A DNA stretch of 64,000 nucleotides, from the NCBI RefSeq assembly GCF_051020955.1, contig NC_135018.1, positions 6,242,939 to 6,306,938 of the forward strand. Direction: 5' to 3'. The DNA is from Megalopta genalis. Lineage: Eukaryota; Arthropoda; Insecta; Hymenoptera; Halictidae. Position numbers and translations under genes: made by a program. Under the pieces are notes generated by a model. That model saw only the letters and a program-made list of their open reading frames with translations, ran no database searches and was not told the origin of the DNA. Positions 1 through 13,445 of the stretch are shown piece by piece; positions within the stretch are counted from its first letter, which is position 1, and the number at the start of each line of letters is the position of its first letter.

Positions 1-181
1 GCTTCTAAAGAAAAATGGGTAATTTGGGAGGAGGAGATTCGAGCCTCGCGGCTAATTTTTATAGTTGCCTATCGTCGACGATTATAAAAAACGAGATGCG
101 AGGCTCGAATAATCGTATCTCCTCTTCCCGAATAGTCCCTTTTTGTTCACAAGCTGATAGAAAATTAGGGAGAATTTACTG
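1..181. mobile_element. TA-2 palindromic MITE, copy 1 (left end cut by window)
   Basis: Short non-autonomous DNA element that is almost one inverted repeat. The arms read inward from AGCTTGTxxxxAAATGG and meet near base 75-85 at the hairpin core ATAGTTGC...ACGATTATAAA. The right terminus is ...GAATTTACTG followed by TA at 182-183. The left terminus lies before base 1. Two complete copies at 28758-28970 and 57417-57627 share the ends CAGTAAATTCTCC and the TA flanks. CAGT ends with TA target sites are typical of the Tc1/mariner superfamily, so mobilisation by such a transposase is inferred. A 64-codon open frame here is only the hairpin read through. Confidence 0.8.
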
Positions 182-306
182 TAGTTACATATGGATATTA
201 TGTTGGTAAATATACATATTTGAAATGCTATGGCCATATGTAGCTTGAAGAAAAGGTTTATTTGTCAAATTCTGTATCACGTGATATGGTATTGTATTTC
301 ATTAAA

Positions 307-1105
307 CAATATCGTATTATTAGAATGTTCGTAAAAGAAGCGTAGGGAAAATAAAATGACATGTATAAGATTTTGAAGAAGTGTGGAAGCAATTTAAACT
401 GAATGAATCGAGAACATCAAACTTAGGGCAACGAACTATTAGAAAAAAAACCTACAGAAGAAAAATATATAAGACGAAGTAATAGGAATAAGATTGTGTG
501 AAATAATAATTGGAAAGTAATTTATACTAAATGAATTAGAAACATCAATCCTACGATATTGCACTATTAGAATGTTCGAAAAAGAAACACATGCAAGATG
601 AAAAAATATTATATGAGATTATGTAAAATAATAATTAGAAATTATTTAGAAGAAATGAATTAGAAACATCGAAAACCTAGGATATTAAATTATTCGAATG
701 TTTGCAAATGGAAAATATGCAAGGTGAAAAAATATTATGTAAGATTGTGTGAAATAATAATTGGAAAGTAATTTATACTAAATGAATTAGAAACATCAAT
801 CCTACGATATTGCACTATTAGAATGTTCGAAAAAGAAATACATGCAAGATGAAAAAATATTATATGAGATTATGTAAAATAATAATTAGAAATTATTTAG
901 AAGAAATGAATTAGAAACATCGAAAACCTAGGATATTAAATTATTCGAATGTTTGCAAATGGAAAATATGCAAGGTGAAAAAATATTATGTAAGATTGTG
1001 TGAAATAATAATTAGAAGTAGTTTAAACTAAATGAATCGGAAACATCAAATCCAGGACATTGAACGAATAGAATAACTGTCAAAGAAAAGCATGTAAAAT
1101 AAGTT
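307..1105. repeat. Dimeric (251-bp) tandem array of about 125-bp monomers
   Basis: AT-rich tandem array. The basic unit is about 124-127 bp, marked by the recurring words ATGAATTAGAAACATC and TTAGAATGTTCG. Two monomer types alternate, giving a 251-bp dimer: copy 1 is 491-741 and copy 2 is 742-992. They differ at one position that I can see (aaaCacatg versus aaaTacatg near 590/841). Diverged monomers flank them at about 307-490 and 993-1105. This is the layout of a small higher-order satellite with a very recent unequal-crossover duplication. Confidence 0.88.
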
Positions 1106-2039
1106 AATACGTACAAAAGCGTGCAAAATAATTGCTATAAGTATCTAACGTTCAGCAATAAAACGTCGCGTGGCTGCGTAACATGGAAATGTAGTTGCAA
1201 AAAGATGCCTCTGCGGGTCTCTTAAAGACCACCCAGGAAATTGGTGAGGATTCTCGACCGCCAGTTAAACGTAAATCCTCTTTTCCTTCTTGAGCATATT
1301 ACACAGAGTCGTCGGCCAGCATCGCGTGAACTGTCGTTTACACGCGATTCTTTGTCGGTGCCTTGAGCCGACACTTGTAACACCGAAAGCACACGAGTTT
1401 GACATCGAGCTAATGATACGTTACGCGCAGCTTTGTAACACGTTCTTCATTAACAACTTCGTATCGAATACGCTGTGTGTCGCCGATATTTTGTAGCGAA
1501 GTCGAATTTTTTGTTCGATAAGATACACGATCGAACGTAGAACGGTAATTTATCTAGCTGATTTCTCTCTTGAATCAATTTATCGATATGAATTTATGGA
1601 GAAGTGAATTTATCTCGCGGCTACTGACATTTATTTAAACGGTATCGAGCATTTAATTCTGTATCGAAAAGTAATTGAGATTGACGGTTTTGCAGGCGGA
1701 ATTCCGTTATTTGAGTAAACAAGTTTAGGGGAATTAATTGAGAACGCGTTGATTAGATTTTTTATGCGTGCGATCGACACTGTCCGTTTCTGTTTCAATG
1801 AAATATCACTCTGATAATAAATTGTCTCTCAGTAAATTCTTTTCTTGCTTCCTATGAAAATGAACGCTTTGTTCGGGAAAGAATGAAATTTCTGTTCGAT
1901 TCTTGATTTTCGCAGTTGATGCAGAAAATTTTATACTTTACACGGAGGTCTGGTATCTGTGTGCTTAGCTGTCGCAAGTAGTATCTGCCAAGAATGATCA
2001 GACACGCAGCACGAGCCTCAATCGGTGGATGTATAATAT
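1106..2039. other. Unannotated sequence
   Basis: I see no gene, repeat or transposon end that I can support. The only open frame over 60 codons (1290-1496) has no recognisable protein character. Confidence 0.5.
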
Positions 2040-2665
2040 AATACTTGAGAAGTTTCTAGAATTTTCTATTTTTATTATCCGATAGACATAGTCGCATAAA
2101 ATATTATTTTCTATCGAGTTATTAAAAATCTAAAATCTCATTATCCATCAGTAGAATCAGACAGTAATGACCAGCCAGCGACTACAAGTTCGATTCAAAT
2201 GAACAACATAAGTAATTTTCGTCGTCTCCTGCTTTTATTTTAAATTATCATCATCCTTTATGCAGTTGCCCAAGACAAAATATTCAATCCAGTTGATAAA
2301 CATCTAAAATTTCATTTTCCATCAGTAGAATCAGTCGATAATTACTAGACCGCGGAATTTATGCATTTTGGCAAAAATGTTTACGTCGAACAAAAATTGT
2401 AAAGATACGAGATGTATTTGAGAATATATTTATAGTATGTGTAACTTATTAAAATGATTAAACTGGAGAAGACATTCTCATTTCACTTACGTATCTTGTA
2501 ATCAACTTATAGACAAGTCTTGTTTCGCGTAAAGTTTGATTAAACCGATCAATTGAAATAGTTCTCACTGTCTCCTATTTTTATTATAAATTATACATAG
2601 CATCATCCTTTATGCAGTTGCACAAGGCATTGTTTTCTAAATGTTAAAAATCCAGTAAAGCTTTC
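2040..2665. repeat. Three diverged copies of a 110-130-bp repeat, interrupted by a MITE
   Basis: Related segments lie at about 2045-2170, 2215-2340 and 2555-2660. Shared words are TCTCCT.TTTTTATTxTAAATTAT, ATCATCCTTTATGCAGTTGC and CATTTTCCATCAGTAGAATCAG. The second and third copies are separated by the TA-1 element at 2348-2540. Confidence 0.6.
2348..2540. mobile_element. TA-1 MITE copy (degenerate)
   Basis: The left end is TA|GACCGCGGAATTTATGCATTT. The degenerate right end is TTTCGCGTAAAGTTTGAT|TA. The length of 193 bp matches the roughly 197 bp of better copies (22277-22473, 39809-40006). It sits between two copies of a local tandem repeat. Confidence 0.55.
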
Positions 2666-2735
2666 CAGCTCTCGCAGCATTACGCAACATTACAATTTAA
2701 TCGACGGTTGTTCGAAACTTTTATTAGAACTTCAA

Positions 2736-3219
2736 CCCTTTGCACTCGAAGCTATTTTAACTGTAAATATAAAATCATTTCTTTTTATCTTATAGTACCT
2801 TTATTTTATATGACAAAATGCATTTTATGCATATGAAATTGACTCTTGGGACTCGCACAACAGTTACACTCTTAACGATTTTTTAAATTCAAACTTCGTT
2901 AACACGTTCCATGCCGAGCTTTTTTTACTCGAATCTTCACACTTTGATATTTTACTAAAACTTGATGTATTACGTGCAATTAATTCTCGTACACATAACA
3001 ACGTAACAAAAACTTATCAACGCCCATTCTTGCGGTGGAAATTGATTCCTCGGTTCTAAATTTCTTGTAAACAATTTGTTCAGTTCACTAAGTAAACATG
3101 CAAGCGTGTACCATCGATGGTACACGTGGCACGGAACGTGTTAATATAAAAATTATATCTAAAAACGTGATGTAACAAATTTTAGTGGTGCCTCGGAGCC
3201 ACCACTCGAGTGCGGAGGT
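2736..3219. mobile_element. TTAA-2 (piggyBac-like) MITE hosting a nested TTAA-3 element
   Basis: The left terminus is CCCTTTGCACTCGAAGC, with its TTAA decayed to TCAA. The right terminus is ...CACTCGAGTGCGGAGG with TTTAAA. Internal sequence matches the copy at 31220-31443: TTTTAACTGTAAAT, then TTATAGTACCTTTATTTTATATGACAA, then AGTGGTGCCTCGGAG. An imperfect palindrome (3184-3206) lies just inside the right end. Another TTAA element is inserted at 2903-3140. TTAA target and CCCT-type end are piggyBac superfamily traits. Confidence 0.75.
2899..3144. mobile_element. TTAA-3 MITE nested in TTAA-2, with both TTAA target copies
   Basis: TTAA (2899-2902) precedes CACGTTCCATGCC. GGCACGGAACGTG precedes TTAA (3141-3144). 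The flanks AACTTCG and TATAAAAAT are continuous in the paralog at 31360-31375, which reads aacttcggtaatataaaaat and has no insert. This supports the TTAA duplication. Next to the right end is a perfect 22-bp palindrome (3105-3126, centre ATCGAT). The 238-bp interior has no coding capacity. Confidence 0.85.
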
Positions 3220-3223
3220 TTAA

Positions 3224-4920
3224 ATCATGCGAGCATATTTACGATGCCGAACGAGCACACGCATGGAAAATAGTCGGATTTACGTTGCTCCGTATTCGGA
3301 GCGAGATGAACAAGGATTTCGCGTGAACGTGTCGCGTTAGGTCCACGGTAGCTCCGAGATCGATGGAGTTCCAGGGTAATGTAAATCGCTGCTTCGCGCG
3401 CTCCCAGCCAGTGAAATTGTCAGCGCGATTACAGCGCCTTAACATTATTCGGGGGCGTTTCGTTCATAATTTACGCGTAATCGCTCCTTATCGCCGCGAA
3501 TTACACCGGGAACGCCGCGTTCGCTTGAAATTACGCTCGCAGAATGTTTTCATGCGTCCGCGTTATTCCGCGATGACGAAGAACGCCGCGAGGCGTGCGG
3601 CTTTGTAATTATTTCTGGCGGATGCATTTTTTCGAAGATGCCGCCGAACGGGCGCGCCGGTGTCGCCCGTTCCGAAATGTGATCCTCTGTTTGCACGTTT
3701 TTTATTGGCACGTAAGCTCACCGGGCGGCCGAATTTATGAAACGCGCGCAGCGACGTTCAGACGATACCAAGGTTGCCGGTTAACGGAAGTCAGTTAAAC
3801 AGACCAGGAGACCCGAGATGGTTAACTCCGCTCTGTATTTATTTGCAGGAAGTTTCCACCTCTGGCTCTAACGTGCTCATTCCCTGCTACGAAGCGACTT
3901 GGAAATTTGAAATATTCTCCTGCGACCTTGGCTCCTCTCGGCGACTGTTTGCTCTCGTATTCTCGTTCCCCGCTCATTTCATTTCATCGTTCGTATCCCG
4001 GGAAGGTAACAATTCATTCTTCCTGGATCGTTTCTTCGAGACATCTGAAATTCGTTCGCATTATAGTTGGATTGGAAGCCAATTATAAGATGCATTTATC
4101 TAAGTTCTCTTGCAAACGAGATCGTTCGTTTGGGAAAACGAAAATATATGTATCTACCAAGAGTCTAAGAAATTCAAGCTGATGTAACTTCATGAAAAAA
4201 AATAAATCGTAGAGTGAGAGAGATCAACTGATTTTAAAAGACGAAGCTTCTTCTTTTATCTGCTCCGAGTTTATCTTTGTAAGGACGCTTTTTGCATTGG
4301 AAGGAACAAGTGCAAGCGAGGCCAGTTTTCTTTCGATTCGACATGCCCAAAGGTAATTACGTTATTTGAGAAATTCAAGCTACATACTGCGGCTTTGCGA
4401 AAAAAGACCGCATAATGATTTACCTAGCCTCGTTCCACAGAGCAAAGCTTCTGCTGTTAGCTTTCTTTAGATGTTTTTGTACGGTCCCCTTTGCGCCAGG
4501 AAACGCGGCCGCGTGTGCAGTCCGTTTTCTTTTAATTTGTCAAGTGAAAAGGCAGTTATAACAGTTATTATCTACCTACGCTCATTTTATAAAGGTCAAA
4601 GCTACCTTTATTCTACTATATTTTTTGTAACTGTTTTTGTCGAAAATTTTAATATCGCTGCTGAAGCAGATCGCTCAACAGAAGAAACATCAATTTCCAG
4701 TCTAGTCAGATTGGTGGCCGATTAATTTCGGCCAGCGTGCATAATTTCAATACCGAATGTGTCCACACAATTTTATCTTCCCAATTACTATTGGTTTAAG
4801 TCGTATCGTCCCCGCTACAGTTGTGAAAATGTAGCGAAATAAGTAAATTTCGTCAGTAACCGAGAACTGGAGTTAGCAATAACAATTAATTACGAATCAT
4901 CTTCTAACCAGAAGTTTCTT
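3224..4920. other. Unannotated, CpG-rich then AT-rich
   Basis: 3224-3800 is CpG-rich with several overlapping short open frames on both strands, none with recognisable domains. 3800-4920 is mixed. I support no gene here. Confidence 0.5.
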
Positions 4921-4922
4921 AT

Positions 4923-5243
4923 TTCGCATAAAAGTCCACAGTTTAATTATTAGTATCGTGATTATCAAATTAATTTGTGGTATGGTAAGCAAAGGGAAAA
5001 TTGATGTGCACGAATGGAAAATCGAAGAGTTTCTTCGCACTCGAATAATCGACAACTAAACAAACATGGATTAAACAATCGAAAAATTATTGTTATTTAT
5101 TGCGATTCGCAGAAACTACGTGGACATTTATTTATTTTTCTCGATCATTTTAACGAGTTGATAACAATATAATAATATTTTCGAATTATTCGAATGTTTG
5201 TCTTACTCATTTTCATAATTGCATACGTAAAATCCGCAGTCTA
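4923..5243. repeat. Two solo right-hand termini resembling TA-1
   Basis: CGCATAAAAGTCCACAGTTTAATTA (about 4925-4949) and TACGTAAAATCCGCAGTCTA (5224-5243) match the TA-1 right end GCATAAAATCCGCAGTC|TA. Both point the same way and I found no matching left ends, so these are fragments or chance matches. Confidence 0.35.
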
Positions 5244-6700
5244 CTAATCATTAAACATTAATTCTTAGTCTAGAAAAATGAAGAACTATTTAATCGTGAA
5301 TGAAATATGTACAGATATCGACACTTATAAAAATTCATATCTTCCGAATCGCTTAAGAGTTTTTGTTGAAATTTTCGGTGTTACGACAACATGTAAATTT
5401 CTTAAAGTATTTAAAAGTGTGCCTCCTGATGGCTTCGGTCGATTTTTAAACGTTGTTCCCCATTTTCGTTCCTCATTTGCTTCGTACCACTTCTTGTTTG
5501 AAAAAAACGCGATCGAACACAGAATAATTTTGTTTCTCGAATACTCTGAAAATTCATGGATCTTCGTCAGAATATTACCCTCTCTTTTGTTTTATATTTC
5601 GAGCAATTTTAATAAAAAGTGTCGGTTAATTATTCGGTTAAAAATCTCTTACTTTTTCCGGCCCCATTTCCCGTATATTATGCGAGAAAAATTCACAGAA
5701 AGACACACGCGGGAACCGAGGCAATTAAACGAAGAATTTCGAAAGGCCTGTGAAACGTTCGCGCTGAAACGCGGCACGAAAATTCGGTCGGGAGAAAGGC
5801 AAACGTTTGCAAAAAAATGTTCGCGGAAAATTAGGCTCCTCCGTTCGGGCAACAATCGACGGACGATAATTCCGCGAACGTTCCGCCCGTTTAAATAAAA
5901 TTGGCGGGCGAAATTGGAAAACGGTGTCAACCTGTGGCTCGGCCCTCCCCCCTCACCGGGCCCGAACAATTTCGTCGAACAAATAATCAGCCGAAAAATC
6001 AATTTCGCGAGCCGGCGCCGTATCGGTTAATGCGCGCGGATCACTTGAAATCGAATTAATTATCGCGTGACGCGCGTCGCTCGTTCGCAATCATCGTTCC
6101 TCCTCCGGCTGTGTGTAATTATGCCGGCTGGCTGCAGTTGTCACAAAAGGGCAGAGAATTCGCGAACCTTTGTTCCCGCACGACGACAAACGAATCCGAT
6201 CGTGCCGCGGTGAATTCTTTCCGATCCGCGTTGAATTCTTTTCGGTTGTCGAACAACCTAGGTAGGGATCCATCGATCAGTCGAACGCTTATCAACCCTT
6301 ACAATCGATCGCCGCCTGAATTATACATCCCGATCCTCTTTACAAAATTCTGTTGTCGCTCCGGTGCATTGTGAAATATTTAATGGCATTTTTCGCGACC
6401 AGAGCTCTCTGCGAGCTGAATTCACGCGAGTTTTTGCATTTCTAGTTTGCACTGGGATTTTCCGATGGCGCGCGGATTCCTTTCTCGGCGCTTCCCAATT
6501 TTCGATTAAGCATATTTTTATTTGGAAATGCGCAGAATGGTTGATTCTTGGGAATATTTGTTATGGGGTTGAATTGCGGACAAAGTTTTCGTGAATTAAT
6601 TTAATAGTTAATAACGGTTAGCGATTATGATTTACGGATTTGCAGTTGTAAAGTGTGAAATTTTATTTATTAATTTGATATTATTTATGATTTATTTAAT
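5244..6700. other. Unannotated; 206-codon open frame without recognisable features
   Basis: The frame at 5278-5898 (+) is among the longest not explained by a repeat. It mixes an AT-rich half with a CpG-rich half, has no domain, signal peptide or repeat I recognise, and is overlapped by a minus-strand frame of 117 codons. I treat it as chance. 5850-6300 is a CpG-rich block. Confidence 0.45.
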
Positions 6701-6856
6701 TTATATTATATATATTATTATTGTTATATATATATATATATATATATTTTATAATATTCATATATATATATATATATATTATTATTAAATATATTATTAT
6801 ATATGTATATAATATATATGTGTTATTATATTTGATAATATATTATATTATAAAAA
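6700..6856. repeat. (TA)n-rich low-complexity tract
   Basis: Interrupted TA/ATT repeats. The encoded I/Y-only frame is an artefact. Confidence 0.95.
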
Positions 6857-7029
6857 TGAAAATGGCCACAAGGTGTCTCGGTCTACTTATTATATTGTTA
6901 CGGCGAATTGTCGCTGTAAAAGTCGCTGTAATGTGAAACTGCTCTGTTGTGAACAACTCCTTTAAAAATAATAGATGATAGGGGTTGCCACGGAAGAGTG
7001 TTACCAACGGACAAACGAAGAGTCGAGAT

Positions 7030-7064
7030 CGGACAATCGAGGAGTCGAGATCGGACAATCGAAC
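7030..7064 (+). repeat. Short direct duplication (about 25 bp, two copies)
   Basis: GAGTCGAGATCGGACAATCGA occurs twice in tandem from about 7020 to 7063. Confidence 0.7.
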
Positions 7065-7260
7065 GAGCAACATTTCAAATTGAAAGATCTGAATTGTAAT
7101 TGTCTCGAGTTGTGTTATAGTTTAAATATTGTAAATAAAATGCCGCGACGCGAGAGAAACGGAGTGATTCGCAACAATATGTTTCCGTTAATTTGCGAGA
7201 CAAAAAATTTGTCTTTGGAAATGGTCTGCTTTTAATATATTACTAGAGGGCGGATTTCAT

Positions 7261-8750
<1,490 letters not shown>

Positions 8751-8751
8751 G

Positions 8752-8870
8752 TTACTGTGTCTTCGATTTGTTTCCGGGCACAATTGACTTAATATTTATC
8801 GAATGAGACGAATTAGATATTTTTATTGAAAAATAAACGAAACGAAAGAGTAGAAAAATTTTGTATGTGC
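8752..8870. repeat. Single dispersed unit of the 108-bp repeat found at 46.5 kb
   Basis: CTGTGTCTTCGATTTGTTTCC..GGCACAATT, then ATATTTATCGAATGAGAC, then GAAAAATAAACGAAACGAAAGAGTAGAAAAATTT follow the same order as each unit of the array at 46498-46800. Confidence 0.7.
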
Positions 8871-8989
8871 CTTTTATTCGATAAATATATTATATATAAG
8901 CAGCTAAATTGATTAAAACGAGCATAGGTAAAACATTCTCCAATTTCTTCTCATCTCACACGAATAATCCGCCGAGATCTGCTCAACAA

Positions 8990-9600
8990 TTTTATTGTTG
9001 GAATAATCTTACGAATAAATTCTTCGAATAACATCATCTTATTCGTATAGTATATCGTATAAATTCTTCGAATAACATCTTATTCGTATAGTATATCGTA
9101 TAAATTCTTCGAATAACGTCTTATTCGTATAGTATATCGTATAAATTCTTCGAATAAAATTTTATTCCAATAATATTTCGAATAGATTCTTCGAATAAAG
9201 TCTCATTCGGGCAATATTACGAATAAAATTGTATCCGTATGATATTTCGAATATAATTTGAGTCGAGAGATATTTCGAATAACTTCTACGAATCAAATTT
9301 CATTTGAATAACTTTTCGAATGAATTCCTCGATTGAAATTTTATTCGAGTAAAATATCGAACAGTGTGCATCGAATAAGAAAATCTCTCGAATAAAATTT
9401 TATTCGAATAATATTTCGAATAAAATTTCATTCGAGCAACATTACGAATAAAATTGTATTCGAGAAATATTTCGAATACAATTTGATTCGAGAAATATTT
9501 CATATACAATCTTACTCGAGAAATACTTGGAACAAACTCCACGAGTAAAGTTTCGGATGAAATTTGATTTCTTATTTGTTATTCGAATAAAACAAGCCGA
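8990..9600. repeat. Degenerate TTCGAATAA minisatellite
   Basis: About 600 bp of diverged tandem units built on (A)TTCGAATAA and TTATTCG. Three units near 9018-9150 are almost identical, with a period of 41-44 bp (TTCTTCGAATAAC...TATTCGTATAGTATATCGTATAAA). The TTCGAA palindrome recurs throughout. Confidence 0.85.
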
Positions 9601-10680
9601 ACTCTGCTGTGAATCGAGGAAATTTGTAGGTCCATTACCGCGGAACGATCGATCCTTTGGTGCGCAGGACGCGCGGATAGAGAAAGGATCGTCGGTCCCG
9701 CGTGAATCGCGCGAACGTTGGTGATCGCGGATGCAATCACGACTGATCGTCGCCGCAAGTTTATTAACGGGCGCGTTTCACGCGGTCTTAAGGGTCGCAG
9801 AGCGGATTGAATCGACTCGCGGTCATTTGCGGCCGGCAAATTTGCCGGATCAAAGGCGGTTTTGCGTGTCCCGTTGGCGTAGAGAGGCTCGATTCACCGC
9901 CATAACATCATTTGCCAAACAATCGGCCGCCGGCTCGTTCGTTTCGCTGGTCTCATTCCGCGTCGGCCACCGGTGACCGGCAGGCCCGGCGTCATCGGCC
10001 GATCCATGGAAAGTGCGACACGGCGCGCCACGGCCTCGTTAAGACCGCAATGGGTAAACGAGTTAAAAAGCCCGGGCATTTTCGCTCCAGAGCAACGAAA
10101 TTACGTGGTCGGTATACCGTGCGGCTTTTGCCGCTAGGCGATTCAATTTGTGCATTAGCTGCAACGCGGCACAATGGATCACTCCCTGTAAATAAACCCG
10201 AACAAAATGAAATTAATCGGGCTGCGATCACACAAGCCACTGCGAGACAGACCATTCGGGGATACGGTTTTTTTTTTCGACGACGCGGTCGCATCACACG
10301 TACAGATCGCCTCGGTAACCTCCTGAACGTCCTTTGACGTCGCACAACGTGATATTTCGATGATCCAGAGAGGCACTTAATTCTCAATGATCATTTCTTT
10401 TGCTTTCATTTCTATTATGTACTTGATTATAATTATCGATTATTCATTATAATAATTTTTAATTTCTTTTCTACCTTTTGTTTATCTTCCTTTTTTTTCT
10501 GTCTCTCCTTTATTTTTTCTTTCATTTTTCATTTTTTTCGGACGATCTGAACGGCCATTCTTTACCGTCAGACGGAGCTACGTTTGTACACAGAAACAAG
10601 TGAAAACTGCCCGGATTAACGATAGGTTCATGTGAACAGTAAGACGTAACTAACTTGATTTTAGATGCTCAGCGAAGAGT
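9601..10680. other. Unannotated CpG-rich block
   Basis: 9640-10330 is CpG-rich and carries overlapping frames on both strands (141 codons + and 131 codons -), as expected where stop codons are rare. I recognise no protein. AT-rich sequence follows. Confidence 0.45.
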
Positions 10681-10694
10681 GAATCCCATATTTT

Positions 10695-10716
10695 CACACA
10701 CACACACACACACACA
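10695..10716. repeat. (CA)n microsatellite
   Basis: About 11 CA units followed by TATA. Confidence 0.95.
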
Positions 10717-10955
10717 TATAGTGAAGTTTTAGTTCTCAGAATATTGGAGCATAATTAAAAGTTCTTCGATTTGGTATGATTATATTTTGAGAGGCTCATT
10801 AATCACGTAGAGAATTTTTAAATGAGGGAATATTAGAAATACAATTTAGAACGTGGAGTAATACAATAATAACAGTGGAATAAATGCAATAACAATCAGA
10901 ATTCAAATGGTAACGTTCTTGCTGTGAAACAGTGCCAGTGCTGCACACTCTCGTA

Positions 10956-10977
10956 CCCCCCCCCCCCCCCCCCCCCC
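10956..10977. repeat. Poly-C run of 22
   Basis: Uninterrupted C22. Such runs are prone to sequencing error. Confidence 0.95.
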
Positions 10978-11419
10978 GCCAACCTGTCAAAGTTATTAGG
11001 ACATCAGCTGATTTTGTATAAATTGAAATTTATCATTCGGTTTAGGTAATGTTTTATATTTTACGTTAAGTTTTATGGCATCGTATTGTTGAAAGTACAC
11101 ATTAAATTAGAAGTGTTCGTCACTTATGCGATAGGTTTACCCATTTATTGCATTGTAAACGTATGCCGAGTTCATTTCGTTCGATGTGTTATCGAAATAT
11201 GTGGAACATACTACGACATGTATTTGTTACGATTTAATACAACGAACTTTGAAATAAATTGAAGAAATTGTAACACTTTCCTATTTGTTTAATTTAATGT
11301 AAGTGTCCTAATACTTTCTTATGTCATCATTCATCAACAATGATTTTTATGAATTTACACGAACTAAATGAACTGAACTATATTTCACGCCCGTTGTCTC
11401 TTCGTAAGTAGACATAATC

Positions 11420-11424
<5 letters not shown>

Positions 11425-11479
<55 letters not shown>

Positions 11480-11520
11480 ACACACACACATACGTGCACG
11501 CGCGCGCACGTACAAACGCA
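11425..11520. repeat. (CT)n microsatellite followed by CA/CG alternation
   Basis: CT dinucleotides to 11476, then CACACACACA and an alternating purine-pyrimidine stretch CACGCGCGCGCACG (about 11497-11511) that could favour Z-DNA. Confidence 0.9.
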
Positions 11521-12740
11521 CAAAATAGATTAATCAACCATCCTCGTCATTGAATCAAACAAAAATCCCACGTTCCACGCACAATCGTGCAACAAAAACC
11601 CGGAAACACACAATGATCCACAGCAATAATTCTCGAGACATCGAAGAAAACAATCTTCGAAGCATCTACAGCTCGCGTCCGATCCGCTCAAAAGGAGCTT
11701 ATCGGTAGCATAATCGCAGAGCAGGAAGGCTCGAGCACCGAGGCGCAGTAGGAAGAAAAAAAGCCCGGCGAGATTGCGGAGTTAGGCCAATTACCGGGGC
11801 GTCGTAGACAAACAAAGGAGTCCCGGGGTGGGTAGATTCTGTCGCGGACAAGGGCGCGTTGGTCGTTGACATAATAATTCGCGCGCGGTCGACGCGATTA
11901 AGCAACGGGTCGGCTAAATACGCGGTTAAATGCACGCGGTCCCGAAGTCGAATCGACGCGTTATGCACGCTCGAGCGGACGATTAAGCGTCGCCGTTCCG
12001 TTCCGTTCCGTTCCGCTTCGCTCTGTTCCGCTGCGGGGTCTGCTCCGCTTCTGTCCGCGCGGCGTGTTCGAGCCGTAGTCGAGCCGCGGAGTGTTTTATT
12101 TAATGTTGAAGGTGAAACGGAAGTAATTACGGTTCCTCGAAGCGTAAAGGAAGGTCCCGTCCGGAGCGCGGCGAGTGCTGGAGCGGCGCGGAGTGGCGCG
12201 GAGAGGCGCGGATCGGGTCGAGAGGGTGCGGTTTAGAGGTTCAGGCTACACCGAGTAACGGAGGGAAGTCGAAGAGCGGTACAGCGAAGGGAAACTGGTG
12301 CTTGATTGAGCAGGTGGTTAGACAACTTGACCGCGCGAACACAAACCGAAAGCATTTCGGTAATTAAAGGGTCGATTAAAATCGCATCAACTGGAACCCG
12401 CGTTAATAATAATTAAGGAGCCGGCGACGAGCAGCGAGGCGACTGCCGTCGACGACGCGGTCGGGGACGCGAAACACGCCCCGACGGCGCTCGATTTCAC
12501 GCGACGATTAATCGCGTCGCGGCGAATATCACGATCCACTGGACACGGACACGGTATTTCTCTCTCTTGCCGGAACCCCGCCCGTCTAGAAAATGATGTA
12601 ACATACTGGAAAAGTGCGGAAGAAAGCGCTGGTTTGTCTCTTGACCGGTCCTGTGCTTGGCAAGAGTCACAGGAGAATTGAAATCATCTTCTTCGGACTC
12701 TTCGTTCGGTCGCCGAGCTTTGCCTGTTTGGAAAGATGCG
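11521..12740. other. Unannotated CpG-rich block
   Basis: 11690-12550 is strongly CpG-rich and includes (TTCCG)n near 11995-12018 and GGCGCGGAG repeats near 12183-12212. It resembles a CpG-rich promoter or 5' region, but I cannot identify an attached coding sequence. Confidence 0.4.
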
Positions 12741-12750
12741 GAGCAAGATA

Positions 12751-13445
12751 CGAATATATTGGAACACCGTTTGAAACGGATTAACTTCTTTAGAATTGGG
12801 CTGAACGACTTGAATTATTTTTAGACGATAGGGGGACCAGTCTACCAAACCATAGCTATAATGCGTTTTTAAAATTTTGCTATTGCATGGAATGACGAAT
12901 AGAAATAAAAACCTATCATTTTCTTTTTAACATTATCTGAACATCTCGGTGAGTTATACGCGTGCTGAAAATTTCATCGAAATTGTTTCACGCGAAGTCA
13001 AGTTAGAAGCGTTGAACGATTTAAAAAACTGCAGATTTCTCGCACTGATCGATCGAAAGTGTCGAAAATCGGGACAAAAGAAATTGCGACTTTTGCGATC
13101 TTTAACGCTAGATTTGCGGAACCCGCCAAAATGACAGGTCACTAATTTTTTAATTTACGATTATTCATATCGTATAGATACATTTATGAGTTATTTATTC
13201 AATTTATATGTTACTTACGGCAAATGTTACAATAACACTTCTTAAAAATCAGAGAATAAATGTCTTATTGTTACTTTCATAAACTAATATAAAACAGCTG
13301 CTTCTTTGTGCTCCGTAAATCTAGTGTTAATTGCTTACAGCTCGTAACAAGGTCAACCTCTATCGTCTAAAAGAAATTCAAGTCGTTCAGTTCAGCTTTA
13401 AAAAAGTTATTCCGTTTTAAAATGTGACCCAATATTTTCGTTGGC
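12751..13445. mobile_element. Long-TIR element with AATATTGG ends, non-coding
   Basis: The left arm (12751-12835) and the reverse complement of the right arm (about 13362-13443) align over about 85 bp. The shared order is CGAAxATATTGG, AAACGGAxTAACTTxTTTA, CTGAACGACTTGAATT and AGACGATAG. The interior contains the words AAATTTCATCGAAxT, also seen in the fragment at 32476-32600. Terminal fragments of the same family are at 20796-20880. Exact ends and target duplication are unclear. I see no transposase. Confidence 0.7.

Noticed and set aside
15..209. 64-codon frame at the left edge
   Set aside because: It lies in the TA-2 palindrome, whose other copies do not keep the frame.
5278..5898. 206-codon plus-strand frame as a gene
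   Set aside because: No domain or family recognised, composition changes abruptly from AT-rich to CpG-rich inside it, and an opposing frame overlaps it.
12000..12240. Promoter or 5' UTR of a host gene in a CpG-rich block
   Set aside because: No coding sequence, core promoter or transcript evidence can be tied to it.
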